Source of the DNA: an uncultured Pelagibacteraceae bacterium
GTDB taxonomy: Bacteria > Pseudomonadota > Alphaproteobacteria > Pelagibacterales > Pelagibacteraceae
Length of the DNA: 64,000 nt
Direction: 5' to 3'
Assembly (NCBI GenBank): GCA_902591695.1
Contig: CACJBQ010000002.1
Span: 1-64,000 of the forward strand
The position numbers and the translations under genes were made by a program. This document shows positions 19,727 through 30,207 of this stretch, in pieces; the stretch's first letter is position 1; each line of letters begins with the position of its first letter. Below the pieces are notes generated by a model. That model saw only the letters and a program-made list of their open reading frames with translations. It did not search any database and had not been told where the DNA came from.

Positions 19727-21015
19727 ACTTCAAAAGGATTTTCAATTAAAATAGTATCATCTCTTTCTGGACTAGTTGAGATACTTGATACTTTTGCACC
19801 AATAAAATCTTCTACTGCAAAAATATATTTTTTTGCATTTTCGGGTAATGAGTCTAGATTTTTAACTCCACTTGTAGAAGCTTTCCAACCTGGAAAAGTT
19901 TCATAAATTGGTTTTATTTTTATTTGATCTTCTACAGCAGCAGGTAAATAATCTAATCTTTTACCATCAAGCTCATAAGCAATACACATTTTAATTTCAT
20001 CTAATTCATCGAGTACATCTAATTTAGTTAAAGCTATACCATCAATTCCTGAAACTTTAATAGTTTGCCTAACTAAAACACCATCAAACCATCCACATCT
20101 TCTTTTTCTGCTTGTAACAGTTCCAAATTCTTTACCGCGTGTTCCTAAAAGTTCACCAACATCATCTTTTAACTCTGTAGGAAAAGGACCTTCTCCAACT
20201 CTTGTTGTATAAGCTTTTGTAATTCCAAGAACATAATTAATCGAATTAGGGCCACAACCAGTCCCTGTAGCTGCGCTTGAGGCGACAGTATTAGATGAAG
20301 TTACAAAAGGATAAGTTCCATGATCTACATCAAGTAAAATACCTTGGGCTCCTTCGAATAAAATTCTCTTTTTTTGTTTTTTAAATTGATCAATCTTTAG
20401 CCAAACTGGCTGAGAAAATTCTAATATTTTGGGTGCTATTTTAAGCAAATCAGATTTAAGTTGATCTTTTTCAAAAATTTTTTTTCCTAGACCTTTTCTA
20501 ATCGCATTATGATGAACTAATACAGAGTCGAGTCTTTGATCTAAATTTTTATCAGATCTTAGATCCATAACTCTTATAGATCTTCTTCCAACTTTATCTT
20601 CGTATGCAGGTCCAATTCCACGTCTTGTAGTTCCTATTTTGCTTTTTCCTGCTGCATCCTCTCTAATCTCATCCATTTCTCTGTGAAAAGGCAAAATTAA
20701 ATTTGCAGACTCAGAAATAATAAAATTATTTACATTTACTTCTACGCCTTTAGATTTAATTTCTTCTATTTCCTCTAATAAAGCCCATGGATCTACTACA
20801 ACTCCATTGCCAATAATTGATATTTTACCTTGTCTAACTATTCCAGATGGCAGTAGTCTCAATTTATATGTAACACCATCAATCACTAAAGTATGGCCAG
20901 CATTGTGACCTCCTTGAAATCTTATTACTACGTCAGCCTGTTCAGATAACCAATCAACAATTTTTCCTTTACCTTCATCACCCCATTGAGATCCAACAAC
21001 GACTATATTTTTCAT
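19723..21015 (-). CDS. purA: Adenylosuccinate synthetase
   Basis: Converts IMP, aspartate and GTP to adenylosuccinate in AMP synthesis. 430 residues. It starts with [16 protein letters not shown] (GTP P-loop-like and catalytic Asp), then [11 protein letters not shown] (catalytic His), [18 protein letters not shown] and [18 protein letters not shown]. The N-terminus abuts thiD with a one-base overlap and the gene is last in the long minus-strand run. It is convergent with rpoH. Confidence 0.97.
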   Translation of the reverse strand: MKNIVVVGSQWGDEGKGKIVDWLSEQADVVIRFQGGHNAGHTLVIDGVTYKLRLLPSGIVRQGKISIIGNGVVVDPWALLEEIEEIKSKGVEVNVNNFIISESANLILPFHREMDEIREDAAGKSKIGTTRRGIGPAYEDKVGRRSIRVMDLRSDKNLDQRLDSVLVHHNAIRKGLGKKIFEKDQLKSDLLKIAPKILEFSQPVWLKIDQFKKQKKRILFEGAQGILLDVDHGTYPFVTSSNTVASSAATGTGCGPNSINYVLGITKAYTTRVGEGPFPTELKDDVGELLGTRGKEFGTVTSRKRRCGWFDGVLVRQTIKVSGIDGIALTKLDVLDELDEIKMCIAYELDGKRLDYLPAAVEDQIKIKPIYETFPGWKASTSGVKNLDSLPENAKKYIFAVEDFIGAKVSSISTSPERDDTILIENPFEV

Positions 21016-21827
21016 TATTTAAATTTTCTGTCTACTTTTAAGGAAGTGAGATGGTTAATTGGGCCATTACCTTTTCCATATTTAGGGTTTGATTTTATTG
21101 CAGAATTTACATACTTAATTCCAAGCTCACAAGATTTCTTTACTGTTTTTCCACATGATAAAAAAGTTGTAACTGAGCTAGATAAAGTACAACCTGTACC
21201 ATGAGTATTCTTTGTTTTGTGACGGTCGCTTTTGAAGATCTTTAGATCTTTTGTGTTTATTAAAATATCTAATACATTTTTATGTTTTAAATGACCACCT
21301 TTTATAAGTACATTTTTAGCTCCTAAACCTACAAGTTTATTGGCGGCAAAAATCATATCCTCTTTTGTTATAATTTTTGTTTTAGTTAAAATTTCTGCCT
21401 CAGGAATATTGGGAGTAATAAGTGATACTTTTTTAATTAATTTAAATTTTAAAAATTGAATAGCTTTACTATCTATCAGTTTAGCACCTCCTTTAGCAAC
21501 CATTACTGGATCTAATACGATTTTTTTAACTTTAATTACATCCAAAGCTTTTAGTACCATTCTAATAACCTCTGAAGAATGCAGCATACCAATTTTTATT
21601 GCATCAGGTCTTATATCTTTACAACTATAAATAATCTGATTAAAAATTTCTTTTGGATTGATACCAACAATTGATTTTACACCTGTAGTATTTTGTGATG
21701 TAACTGCAGTTATTGCTGTCATTGCATAAGAACCAAGAGCAGTGATAGTTTTTATATCAGCTTGAATACCTGCTCCACCAGATGAGTCAGATCCTGCGAT
21801 AATTAAAATTTTAGAATTAGGTTTCAA
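21015..21827 (-). CDS. thiD: Hydroxymethylpyrimidine (phosphate) kinase
   Basis: Phosphorylates HMP and HMP-P to the pyrophosphate used by thiamin phosphate synthase. 270 residues. ThiD motifs: [40 protein letters not shown] and [13 protein letters not shown] (anion hole and catalytic Asp region as in ribokinase-like kinases). From general knowledge, cultured SAR11 strains lack thiC and need an external HMP source, which would make this a salvage enzyme; thiC was not found in this window, but only a small part of the genome is here. Confidence 0.95.
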   Translation of the reverse strand: MKPNSKILIIAGSDSSGGAGIQADIKTITALGSYAMTAITAVTSQNTTGVKSIVGINPKEIFNQIIYSCKDIRPDAIKIGMLHSSEVIRMVLKALDVIKVKKIVLDPVMVAKGGAKLIDSKAIQFLKFKLIKKVSLITPNIPEAEILTKTKIITKEDMIFAANKLVGLGAKNVLIKGGHLKHKNVLDILINTKDLKIFKSDRHKTKNTHGTGCTLSSSVTTFLSCGKTVKKSCELGIKYVNSAIKSNPKYGKGNGPINHLTSLKVDRKFK

Positions 21828-21828
21828 T

Positions 21829-23160
21829 TTATTTAATTTTTTTCGTAATCATATTCACACATTTATATAGAAGAGCTTTGTTTTCACTTTCTCCCATTAC
21901 TCTTATTTTAGACTCTGTACCTGATTTTCTTACTAAAATTCTTCCTTTACCTTTAATTAATTTATCTGCATTTTTTATAATTTTTTTTATCTCTGATTTG
22001 TTAATAATATTTTTATCTTTTACCTCGATATTTTCTAAAAGTTGAGGTGTTTTCTTAAATTGTTCAAAAAATTCACTTGCCTTTTTTCCTTTTCTTAAAG
22101 CAAAAAGAGCTTCTAAAGCTACTAACAAACCATCTCCTGTAGTTGCAAATTTACCTAAAATAATATGTCCCGATTGTTCACCACCTAAATTAAAATTATA
22201 TTTTTGCATTTTTTCTTTAACATATCTATCTCCAACATTTGCCCTCAAAAATTTTATTCCTTTAGATTTAAAATATTTTTCTAAACCATAATTTGACATT
22301 AATGTTCCAACAACTCCCCCCTTTAACATTTTTTTATTTTTCCATCTTGTTGCTAAAGCAGCTATAATTTGATCTCCATCTATTATATTGCTTTTCTCAT
22401 CACACATTATAATTCTGTCAGCATCTCCATCTAAAGATATACCGATATGTGCTTTATATTTTTTTACAGCAGATCTAATGTTTCTTGGAAAAGTTGATCC
22501 ACATTTTTTATTAATATTTAAACCATTTGGTTTGACACCTATTGCTATCACTTTAGCTCCTAATGATTTCAATAATTCAGGACCTGCCTTATAACCAGCA
22601 CCGTTTGCACAGTCGATTACTATTCTTAGTCCTCTTAAATTGAACTCTTTTGTGAAATTTTTTTTTAATATTTTAATATAATTTTTGGTGCCTGTTTCTA
22701 ATCTTTTAACTCTTCCTAATTTTTCAGAATGCGAGAGATTTTTTGAGATTTTCTTATCAATGAGACTTTCAATTTTTTTTTCTATTTTATCTGATAATTT
22801 CATTCCATCAGGACCAAACAATTTTAAACCATTGTCAAAATGTGGATTATGAGAAGCGGTAATCATTATACCCATATTCGCCTTCATCTCTTTTGTTAAC
22901 ATAGCCAGCGCATTAGTTGGTAAGGGTCCTAGGGTATAAACATGCATACCAGCTGAAGCCAAACCTGAGACAAGGGCTGGTTCAAGTGTATATCCAGACA
23001 ATCTCGTATCTTTTGCAATTATTGCTGTTTGTTTTCTTTTTTTTTGAGATTTAAAGTATGTTCCACTAGCAAGTCCAAATTTAAAGAACATATCTCCATT
23101 TATATATTTGCTGTTAACTGCACCTCTTATTCCATCTGTTCCAAAATATTTTTTTGCCAT
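21829..23160 (-). CDS. glmM: Phosphoglucosamine mutase
   Basis: Interconverts glucosamine-6-P and glucosamine-1-P for peptidoglycan and LPS. 443 residues. It starts KYFGTDGIRG, has phosphoserine motif ITASHNP (Ser103), metal loop DGDADR and C-terminal phosphate-binding RKSGTES. Its place just after folP and ftsH is the conserved ftsH-folP-glmM proteobacterial order. Start and stop touch both neighbours, so it is surely translated in an operon. Confidence 0.97.
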   Translation of the reverse strand: MAKKYFGTDGIRGAVNSKYINGDMFFKFGLASGTYFKSQKKRKQTAIIAKDTRLSGYTLEPALVSGLASAGMHVYTLGPLPTNALAMLTKEMKANMGIMITASHNPHFDNGLKLFGPDGMKLSDKIEKKIESLIDKKISKNLSHSEKLGRVKRLETGTKNYIKILKKNFTKEFNLRGLRIVIDCANGAGYKAGPELLKSLGAKVIAIGVKPNGLNINKKCGSTFPRNIRSAVKKYKAHIGISLDGDADRIIMCDEKSNIIDGDQIIAALATRWKNKKMLKGGVVGTLMSNYGLEKYFKSKGIKFLRANVGDRYVKEKMQKYNFNLGGEQSGHIILGKFATTGDGLLVALEALFALRKGKKASEFFEQFKKTPQLLENIEVKDKNIINKSEIKKIIKNADKLIKGKGRILVRKSGTESKIRVMGESENKALLYKCVNMITKKIK

Positions 23161-24212
23161 TAATTTTTGATTATCTGATTAAAAACTTTAATACCTTGCA
23201 TAACTTCATTAACATCATGAATTCTTAAAATCTGAATTCCTTGCATCATTAAATAAATTGAAGAAGACATAGTTCCACCGATCCTTGTTTCGCTATCATT
23301 TTTTTTTGATATATCTTTAATAAATCTTTTTCTTGAATTCCCTACTAGTATAGGAAAACCTAATGAATGAAAAATAGAAATACCTCTTATAAGATTCATA
23401 TTATGTTTCAAATTTTTTCCAAATCCAATTCCAGGATCTAAAATTATATTATTGTGTTTAATACCTTTAGACCTTATTAACTTAATCTTATCTTCAAAAT
23501 AATCGTATATATCTAATAATTCATTTTTATATATTGGATTCTTTTGCATATTTTCTGGTGTCCCAACTGAATGCTGTATTACAAATGGAATTTTATACTT
23601 TTTTAAAACATTTATTGTTTTAGGATCATGGCTTAATCCCGAAACATCATTAATAAGTTTAACCCCCATTCTAATACCATTTTCCATAATTGCAGATTTT
23701 CTTGTGTCTAAAGATATTGGTATTTTTTTTACAATTAATTTTAATGTCTTATTAATTCTATACCATTCTCGATTTTTATTTACTTCCTTTGATCCTGGTC
23801 TTGTAGACTCACCACCAACATCTACTAACGAAGCACCAGAATTATATAAATTGATAGCATGACTGACGCCTTTATTTTTTTTGTTAAATTTTCCTCCATC
23901 AGAAAAACTATCTGGAGTTAGATTTAAAACACCCAATATATTTGGAATTTTTTTAAAATTTAAATTTGAAAAATTTGATTTTTTTGACCTAATTTTTTTT
24001 AAATCTGAATTTATTTTTGTTTTCAGTTTTTTTGGTAAATTTCTAATTTTATTTATTGAAATTTTTCTAATTTTTTTTCTTGTAATTATCTCAACATGGT
24101 CAAAAGATATTTCTTTAATCTGGTGTAAAGAGATAGATTGTTTTTTCTTTACTAAAATTTTTGATTGTTTGCCGAAGTAGAAATTACACGCTCTTGTGTA
24201 ATATCTTGGCAT
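23160..24212 (-). CDS. folP: Dihydropteroate synthase with N-terminal extension
   Basis: Joins p-aminobenzoate to dihydropterin pyrophosphate in folate synthesis. The catalytic TIM barrel starts near residue 90 with ILGVLNLTPDSFSDGG; VDVGGESTRPGS, LINDVSGL and DPGIGFGKNLKHN follow. The protein is 350 residues, about 70-80 longer than the E. coli enzyme. The extra N-terminus (MPRYYTRACNFYFG..., then Lys-rich) resembles the extension I associate with other alphaproteobacterial FolP proteins, so the ATG at 24212 is kept. It overlaps glmM by one base. Confidence 0.93.
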   Translation of the reverse strand: MPRYYTRACNFYFGKQSKILVKKKQSISLHQIKEISFDHVEIITRKKIRKISINKIRNLPKKLKTKINSDLKKIRSKKSNFSNLNFKKIPNILGVLNLTPDSFSDGGKFNKKNKGVSHAINLYNSGASLVDVGGESTRPGSKEVNKNREWYRINKTLKLIVKKIPISLDTRKSAIMENGIRMGVKLINDVSGLSHDPKTINVLKKYKIPFVIQHSVGTPENMQKNPIYKNELLDIYDYFEDKIKLIRSKGIKHNNIILDPGIGFGKNLKHNMNLIRGISIFHSLGFPILVGNSRKRFIKDISKKNDSETRIGGTMSSSIYLMMQGIQILRIHDVNEVMQGIKVFNQIIKN

Positions 24213-24218
24213 TATTAA

Positions 24219-26126
24219 TTAATGAACAATTTTTGGTTTCAAACCCATCGCGCCCAAAGCTGAATCTTGATCATCTTTTGATTCTGGATTATCTAAAATT
24301 TTATCTTTAGGATATAAATTTTTATTAATTATATTCTCTATTTCTTCACCAGTTAAAGTCTCATAAGTTATTAAAGCTTTTGCAATTTTATGTAGATCAT
24401 CTATTTTTTCTGTTAAAATTTCCTTAGCCTTATTATATCCTTCGTCTACAAGCTTTCTTATTTCTTTATCAATTTTCTGAGCAACTTCCTCTGATACCGA
24501 TTGAGTTTGAGTAACTGATCTTCCTAAAAACACTTCTTCTTGGTTTTCCCCATATTCAACTGGACCCATTTCTTCACTCATTCCATATTTTGTTACCATT
24601 GCTCTTGCTAACTGTGTAGCCTGATTAATATCAGAACCATTTCCTCCACCTGCTCCTGTAGATATATTATCTTTCCCAAAAATTAATTCTTCAGCCACTC
24701 TTCCTCCAAAACAAACAGCTAGTCTCGCTTTAAGATATTTTATTGAGTAACCGTGTTTGTCTCTTTCAGGTAAGTTCATTACCATTCCAAGAGCTCTGCC
24801 TCTTGGTATAATAGTAGCTTTATGAATAGGATCATAACTTGGCATATTAAACGACACTAGAGCATGTCCACCTTCATGGTATGCAGTTAGTTTTTTCTCA
24901 TCTTCTGTCATGACCATTGAACGTCTTTCAGCACCCATCATAACTTTATCTTTTGCTTCTTCAAATTCTAGTAATGTGACTATTCTCTTATTTTTTCTCG
25001 CTGCTAACAAAGCTGCTTCATTAACTATATTTGCAAGATCAGCTCCTGAAAATCCTGGAGTGCCTCTTGCAATTGTTCTTAAATTAACATCTGGCGCCAT
25101 TTTTATTTTTTTTACATGAACTTTTAAAATTTTTTCTCTTCCAATAATATCTGGGTTTGAAACCACTACCTGTCTATCAAACCTTCCTGGTCTTAATAAA
25201 GCTGGGTCGAGCACATCTGGTCTGTTTGTTGCAGCTATAATTATGACACCTTCATTTGTATCAAAGCCATCCATTTCAACTAATAACTGGTTTAAAGTTT
25301 GTTCTCTCTCATCATTTCCACCTCCTAGACCTGCCCCTCTACTTCTTCCAACAGCATCTATCTCATCTATAAAAATAATACATGGAGAATTTTTTTTACC
25401 TTGTTCAAACATGTCTCTTACTCTAGATGCTCCTACTCCAACGAACATCTCAACAAAATCAGAACCTGAAATAGTGAAAAACGGGACACCTGCTTCACCT
25501 GCAATTGCCCTTGCTAATAAAGTTTTACCAGTTCCTGGAGGACCAACAAGTAAAGCTCCTCTTGGAATTTTACCACCCAACCTACTAAATTTTTTTGGAT
25601 CTTTTAAGAATTCTACCATTTCTTCTACTTCTTCTTTAGCTTCCTCTACACCAGCAACATCATTAAAAGTAACCTTTCCTTTTAATTCATTCATCATTTT
25701 AGCTTTTGATTTTCCAAATCCCATCGCTCCACCTTTACCACCCTGCATTTGTCTCATGAAGAAAATCCATACTGCAATCAGTAATAACATTGGAAACCAT
25801 GATAAGAGTACACCAAACAATGAAGGCATTTTTTCATCTAAAGGTGCTGCTGAAATACTTACACCTTTCTCTGATAATTTTTCTATAAGATTTGGGTCAT
25901 TAGGAGCATAAGTTGAAAAAGAATTTCCATTCGAATAAGTACCTTTGATGTTATTTCCCTGAATCTCAACTTTTAGAACTTCACCATCCTCTACTGAATT
26001 TAAAAAATCTGAAAATATTATTTGATTTCCACCTCTAACATTAGACTGTGGATTTTTAAACATGTTATAAAGACCTATGGTTAAGAAAACTATTATCCCC
26101 CACATTGCAAGATTTTTTAAATTCAT
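24219..26126 (-). CDS. ftsH: ATP-dependent zinc metalloprotease FtsH
   Basis: Membrane-bound AAA+ protease for membrane-protein quality control; in many bacteria it also degrades sigma-32. 635 residues. Two membrane segments (about 8-22 and 104-123) flank a periplasmic loop. The AAA domain has Walker A GPPGTGKT (195-202), Walker [11 protein letters not shown] and the SRH arginines in [14 protein letters not shown]. The zinc site is HEGGH (417-421). Its usual partner substrate RpoH is encoded 5 kb away. 63 bp with no clear signal separate it from tilS. Confidence 0.97.
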   Translation of the reverse strand: MNLKNLAMWGIIVFLTIGLYNMFKNPQSNVRGGNQIIFSDFLNSVEDGEVLKVEIQGNNIKGTYSNGNSFSTYAPNDPNLIEKLSEKGVSISAAPLDEKMPSLFGVLLSWFPMLLLIAVWIFFMRQMQGGKGGAMGFGKSKAKMMNELKGKVTFNDVAGVEEAKEEVEEMVEFLKDPKKFSRLGGKIPRGALLVGPPGTGKTLLARAIAGEAGVPFFTISGSDFVEMFVGVGASRVRDMFEQGKKNSPCIIFIDEIDAVGRSRGAGLGGGNDEREQTLNQLLVEMDGFDTNEGVIIIAATNRPDVLDPALLRPGRFDRQVVVSNPDIIGREKILKVHVKKIKMAPDVNLRTIARGTPGFSGADLANIVNEAALLAARKNKRIVTLLEFEEAKDKVMMGAERRSMVMTEDEKKLTAYHEGGHALVSFNMPSYDPIHKATIIPRGRALGMVMNLPERDKHGYSIKYLKARLAVCFGGRVAEELIFGKDNISTGAGGGNGSDINQATQLARAMVTKYGMSEEMGPVEYGENQEEVFLGRSVTQTQSVSEEVAQKIDKEIRKLVDEGYNKAKEILTEKIDDLHKIAKALITYETLTGEEIENIINKNLYPKDKILDNPESKDDQDSALGAMGLKPKIVH

Positions 26127-26189
26127 AGGTTTAAAATAAGAATTATTATTAAATTAACAAGTGACAAAATATCAGTTATTTCATCAACT

Positions 26190-27218
26190 TTAACGCTCTT
26201 TTGATACTATAACTGAGTTATTTACCTTCTTTATCATACAGTTTCCTAAAGTGGTCTTAAAAGAGGTGTCATTTTTAATTCGATAAATTAAGTTATCAAT
26301 TTTTTTTCCTCTTACTGGGTAGTATTTTTTACCAACACCTTTTAGCACTTCTGTGAGAGACCTAAAAACCACTTCTTCTGGCTGAAGAAAAAAATTTTTA
26401 TTCAAAATAATAAAATTATTAATATTTGAAATTGTTGAATTGTCTTTCAAGTTTTTTTCTACAAAGTATTTAATTGAATTATTAGCAAATCTTAAATTTT
26501 TTAAAGTTAGATTAAATTTATCATTATCCAGTCCCTCTAATTCTAAATTTTTTATAAAATTTCTAACTTTTACTCTTTTAAATTGATCGTTTTTATTCGA
26601 GGGATCTTCAACATAATTATTAAAAACTTTTTTTGTAATATATTCTAAATTTTGTTTAGAAAATTTTAACAAAGGTCTAATCAAATTAATATTTTGTAGA
26701 TCAGTTTTTTGATCGAATGATACAATACCATTTAAACCGCTGCCTCTCAAAATTCTAATAAAAAAATTCTCTATTAAATCATCCCTTTGATGACCTAATA
26801 AAATATTATTTATTTTTAATTTTTTTGCCTTGTTGATCATGAGTGCATATCTTTTATCTCTTGCAATAGATTGAATGTTGCTTTTTGGTTTTTTTCCAAT
26901 CCAGGTTAAAATTTCAAGATTAGTAGAGAGTATTTTTAGAAGCAATTTTACAAATTTTGCCTCTTTTGTTGAGTTATTTCTAAGTTTATGATCAACATGC
27001 AAATATTTTACTTTTAGATGTTTTTTGATCGAATAAATTTTTGATAAAAAACATAAAGCTAAACTGTCTGGCCCACCAGAAACTGCAACTACAAAATCCT
27101 CATCTAATTTAAGATTTTTTTCAAATTTTTTATAAATTTTAGAAGTTTGTTTATCTTTTAATTGATTTAATAAAAACTTATGAGTCTTGTTTGATGCATT
27201 CAAATTTTTTGGACTCAT
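26190..27218 (-). CDS. tilS: tRNA(Ile)-lysidine synthetase
   Basis: Converts C34 to lysidine in tRNA-Ile(CAU) so that it reads AUA, essential in AUA-rich, AT-rich genomes such as this one. 342 residues with the PP-loop SGGPDS (47-52), YLHVDHKLR, GHQRDDLIENFFIRI and RGSGLNG. It is short compared with E. coli TilS (about 430), lacking most of the C-terminal domains, as in many small genomes. The chosen ATG overlaps cpoB by 41 bp; no later ATG would spare the PP-loop. tilS between cpoB and ftsH is standard. Confidence 0.92.
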   Translation of the reverse strand: MSPKNLNASNKTHKFLLNQLKDKQTSKIYKKFEKNLKLDEDFVVAVSGGPDSLALCFLSKIYSIKKHLKVKYLHVDHKLRNNSTKEAKFVKLLLKILSTNLEILTWIGKKPKSNIQSIARDKRYALMINKAKKLKINNILLGHQRDDLIENFFIRILRGSGLNGIVSFDQKTDLQNINLIRPLLKFSKQNLEYITKKVFNNYVEDPSNKNDQFKRVKVRNFIKNLELEGLDNDKFNLTLKNLRFANNSIKYFVEKNLKDNSTISNINNFIILNKNFFLQPEEVVFRSLTEVLKGVGKKYYPVRGKKIDNLIYRIKNDTSFKTTLGNCMIKKVNNSVIVSKER

Positions 27219-28185
27219 ATTTTGCTTTTTGTATTACAGACTGATTTGCATTAGGATATTGTAATTCTACACCATTTATCATTTTACATCCTTGGTCTTT
27301 TTCACCAATTTGAACCATTGATACTCCAAGTTTTAATAGATTAATGGGAGCTTTTTTTCCTTTAGGATATTTTTGGTAACCCTCTAAATAAGCAGAAGCT
27401 GCATCAGTATATAATTGTCTAATTCTGAATGTTTCTGCATACCAGTATTGTGCACTACCCGCTAACTCATGATCAGGGTTAGATAGAACAAATTCTCTAA
27501 AAGCTCTTTCTGCTGTACTGTAGTCTCCAACTTTTAAAAAACTTGTTGCAAATTCATATTGATCCACTGGATTTAAATCTTGAGGAAGTATTTTTTCTTC
27601 AGACTGAAAGGTTTCTGTTACAACTGAAGCTGTAGTATCTACAGATTGAATTTGTTGTGAATTTTCGTTTGTCTCTGTATCTTTATATGAAATTGTTCCT
27701 AAATCTTGGGGCTGTGAACTTCCAGGTAAAACTTTTTGTTCATCGATCTTTGGTTTTGAAGTTAATTGATTTTCTGCGCTATTTATATTTCCAGAGCTAA
27801 TGTTTGTCTCTATATCTTGAAATCTTATTTGGTTATCTGCTTGAATTTTTGAAACACGAGTAGATAATTTATCCAACTTAAAATTTATTTCTTCAAATTT
27901 ATTAGTGAGTTCTCTAAACTGATCCTCAACTTCTGACAATTTTAATAAATGTCTAGTTAAAACATCTTCTGAGTTTTGGTCCAAGTTTGAAACCGAACTA
28001 TCATTAGTACTTGCTTTCACTTCTATAGATCCAGAATAAACTGCTCTTTCAAGTGTTTTAAGATCATTTTTTATTATTTCTAATGTTTCATAGATATTAT
28101 GATTATCTGCAAAAGAAATATTAATAAAAAACAAATTTAAGATTAAAATTAATTTTAAAATTACTAATTTAAATACAAGCATCAT
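27178..28185 (-). CDS. cpoB: Tol-Pal associated periplasmic protein CpoB/YbgF
   Basis: 335 residues: N-terminal signal peptide ending near ISFADN, a coiled-coil region (about 85-130, LSTRVSKIQADNQIRFQD), a long Ser/Thr/Gln/Glu linker, and C-terminal TPR-type repeats (YEFATSFLKVGDYSTAERAF onward). CpoB coordinates peptidoglycan synthesis with Tol-Pal outer-membrane constriction. It follows pal but is separated from it by a strong terminator-like hairpin. It overlaps the start of tilS. Confidence 0.9.
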   Translation of the reverse strand: MMLVFKLVILKLILILNLFFINISFADNHNIYETLEIIKNDLKTLERAVYSGSIEVKASTNDSSVSNLDQNSEDVLTRHLLKLSEVEDQFRELTNKFEEINFKLDKLSTRVSKIQADNQIRFQDIETNISSGNINSAENQLTSKPKIDEQKVLPGSSQPQDLGTISYKDTETNENSQQIQSVDTTASVVTETFQSEEKILPQDLNPVDQYEFATSFLKVGDYSTAERAFREFVLSNPDHELAGSAQYWYAETFRIRQLYTDAASAYLEGYQKYPKGKKAPINLLKLGVSMVQIGEKDQGCKMINGVELQYPNANQSVIQKAKYESKKFECIKQDS

Positions 28186-28213
28186 TTAAATTAGATTTAT
28201 GATTATAAAAATG

Positions 28214-28255
28214 GCAAAAAAAAGACCCTAAATCCAATAAAGGTTTTAGGGTCTT
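28214..28255 (-). terminator. Rho-independent terminator after pal
   Basis: On the minus strand AAGACCCTAAA (28255-28245) pairs perfectly with TTTAGGGTCTT (28232-28222), an 11-bp stem. A CC/GG pair continues inside the loop, and a run of eight or more T follows the stem. It lies 14 bp beyond the pal stop and should end the tol-pal transcript before cpoB. Confidence 0.88.
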
Positions 28256-28268
28256 AAATTTTAAATAA

Positions 28269-28760
28269 TTAATTTGCTTTAACAGTTACTGATCTTCTGT
28301 TTTTTGACCAAGCTAATGGGTTTGAACCAGAGTCAACTGGTCTCTCCTTACCATAACTTAATACTGTAATTCTGTCAGAAGATATTCCGTAAGTCATTAA
28401 ATAGTCTTTAGCTGCATTTGCTCTTCTTTCACCAAGAGCCAAGTTATATTCTCTTGTTCCTCTTTCGTCAGCGTGTCCTTCAAGCACTACATTAATGCTT
28501 GGGTTTTTTCTTAACCAAGCTGCTTGCGCTCTTAAAGTTTCTCTTGATGCAGTTGTTAATATCGACTCATTTGTTGCAAAGAAAACTCTGTCTGGAACAC
28601 CATCAGCTAAATATTCAACTGTGTCTGTTCCTGTGTAAACATCACCTTGCATTTGACCTTGAATGTCTGTTGCCACTTCTTTTTTAGTTGCACATGCAGA
28701 TAGCACTAGGCAAGCTGTTAATACTAAAAGTGTGTTTTTTAAAATTTTGTTTAATCTCAT
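28269..28760 (-). CDS. pal: Peptidoglycan-associated lipoprotein Pal
   Basis: Outer-membrane lipoprotein with an OmpA-like peptidoglycan-binding domain. From the ATG at 28760 the protein is 163 residues: signal peptide with lipobox LSAC (Cys23), short linker, then VFFATNESILTTASRETL, LEGHADERGTREYNLALGER and ISSDRITVLSYGKERP, the OmpA-C signature. The start is fixed by the AAGGAGC Shine-Dalgarno 6 bases ahead; an upstream in-frame ATG at 28823 lacks this and would bury the signal peptide. Last gene of tolQRAB-pal. Confidence 0.95.
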   Translation of the reverse strand: MRLNKILKNTLLVLTACLVLSACATKKEVATDIQGQMQGDVYTGTDTVEYLADGVPDRVFFATNESILTTASRETLRAQAAWLRKNPSINVVLEGHADERGTREYNLALGERRANAAKDYLMTYGISSDRITVLSYGKERPVDSGSNPLAWSKNRRSVTVKAN

Positions 28761-28857
28761 TAAATTGCTCCTTGCTGCTAATTTCAATTTCTTAACTTTT
28801 TCACAACTAAATAGAGGTTTCAAGTCTAAAAATCAAGAAATTTACAAAAATTAATCT

Positions 28858-30198
28858 TTAATTACTTAATAAAGATGACCATGATGGGTCTGAAGCATCT
28901 GTTGGTGTCTTTATTTGCCGTTCATTATAACCCGTTAAATCTATAGACCACAATTTTGCAGAAAAACCTTCTCCTTTGGAGTTAGTTTTTGTCTCTCTAT
29001 AAAATATTAATACCCTTCCATTTGGAGACCAAGAAGGTGCTTCTTGATAATAATTTTCAGTTAACAACCTTTCACCACTACCATCAGTTCTCATTACGCC
29101 TATATAAAATTTACCTTTATGTAATTTTGTAAATGCAATTAAATCTCCTCTTGGAGACCACACAGGTGTTCCATATAAACCGTTGCCAAAAGAAATTCTT
29201 TTTACATCACTTCCATCATTCTTCATTACATAAATTTGCTGATAACCGCTTCTATCAGAATTAAATGTAATATATTTCCCATTAGGAGAATAAGATGGAG
29301 AAGTGTCAATTGATGGATGATTAGTAATTTTTTCAACAATTCTATTTTCTAAATCCATAGTGTAAATATCTGACTTTCCATCTTTAGCAAAACTCATAAT
29401 TATTTTTTTACCGTCAGGTGAAAAACGTGGTGCAAATGTCATTCCAGGAAAATCTCCAACTACCTCCTGTGTCCCCGTTTCTATATCTAACAAATAAACT
29501 CTTGGCATATTTTTAAAGTAAGACAAATAGGTTACCATTTGACTTGCCGGATTAAATCGTGGAGTTAAAACTAACTCATTCCCTAATGTCAAAAATTTAT
29601 TATTAGCTCCGTCTTGATCCATGATTGCTAATTTTTTTATTCTTTGTGTTTTTGGTCCTTCTTCTGAGACATAAATTATTCTTGTATCAAAATAACCTTT
29701 TTCTCCAGTCAGCCTTTCATAAACCTTATCAGAAATAATATGCCCTACTCTTCTCCAATTGTTAGGAACTGTGGTAAAAGCTAAAGCCATCATTTCTTTA
29801 GCAGCTAAAACGTCCCATAATCGAAACTCAACCCTTAATTTATCGTCAACATAATTTACTTTACCAGTAATAAGTGCTTGAGCTTTAATTAAATTCCAAT
29901 CTTCAAATCTTGGTTTTAAATTTGCAATATCAGGAGCTTGTAAAAAAGCTTTTTTGTCTAGAGGATTAAATAATCCCGATGTTCTCAAATTATTCTCAAC
30001 GATATTTGATATCTCGGAGCCAATATTTTCTTTTTTAAGTATTTTTTCAAAACCTTTTCTAGACTCTTCATCAATTGATAGGGGAGAAACTGCTAATGGA
30101 AGTGGATTTAAATTTCCCCTAGTTATATCAACTTCAATTAAAGCATTTGCTTTGATAGGTATTAATATAAATAATAATATTAAAATTTTTTTTGTCAT
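28858..30198 (-). CDS. tolB: Periplasmic Tol-Pal protein TolB
   Basis: 446 residues: cleavable signal peptide (ending IPIKANA), N-terminal TolB domain, and a beta-propeller of WD40-like/PD40 repeats visible as recurring [52 protein letters not shown] and [13 protein letters not shown]. TolB binds Pal and, through its N-terminus, TolA. It sits 9 bp after tolA in operon order. Confidence 0.96.
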   Translation of the reverse strand: MTKKILILLFILIPIKANALIEVDITRGNLNPLPLAVSPLSIDEESRKGFEKILKKENIGSEISNIVENNLRTSGLFNPLDKKAFLQAPDIANLKPRFEDWNLIKAQALITGKVNYVDDKLRVEFRLWDVLAAKEMMALAFTTVPNNWRRVGHIISDKVYERLTGEKGYFDTRIIYVSEEGPKTQRIKKLAIMDQDGANNKFLTLGNELVLTPRFNPASQMVTYLSYFKNMPRVYLLDIETGTQEVVGDFPGMTFAPRFSPDGKKIIMSFAKDGKSDIYTMDLENRIVEKITNHPSIDTSPSYSPNGKYITFNSDRSGYQQIYVMKNDGSDVKRISFGNGLYGTPVWSPRGDLIAFTKLHKGKFYIGVMRTDGSGERLLTENYYQEAPSWSPNGRVLIFYRETKTNSKGEGFSAKLWSIDLTGYNERQIKTPTDASDPSWSSLLSN

Positions 30199-30207
30199 TT
30201 AAATATA

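Noticed and set aside
25243-25911. 222-codon open frame antisense to ftsH
   Set aside because: It mirrors the codon pattern of ftsH, shows no domain, and ftsH is certain on the other strand.
28761-28823. Longer Pal start
   Set aside because: The later ATG has AAGGAGC in the right place and opens a proper lipoprotein signal peptide; the longer form would bury it.
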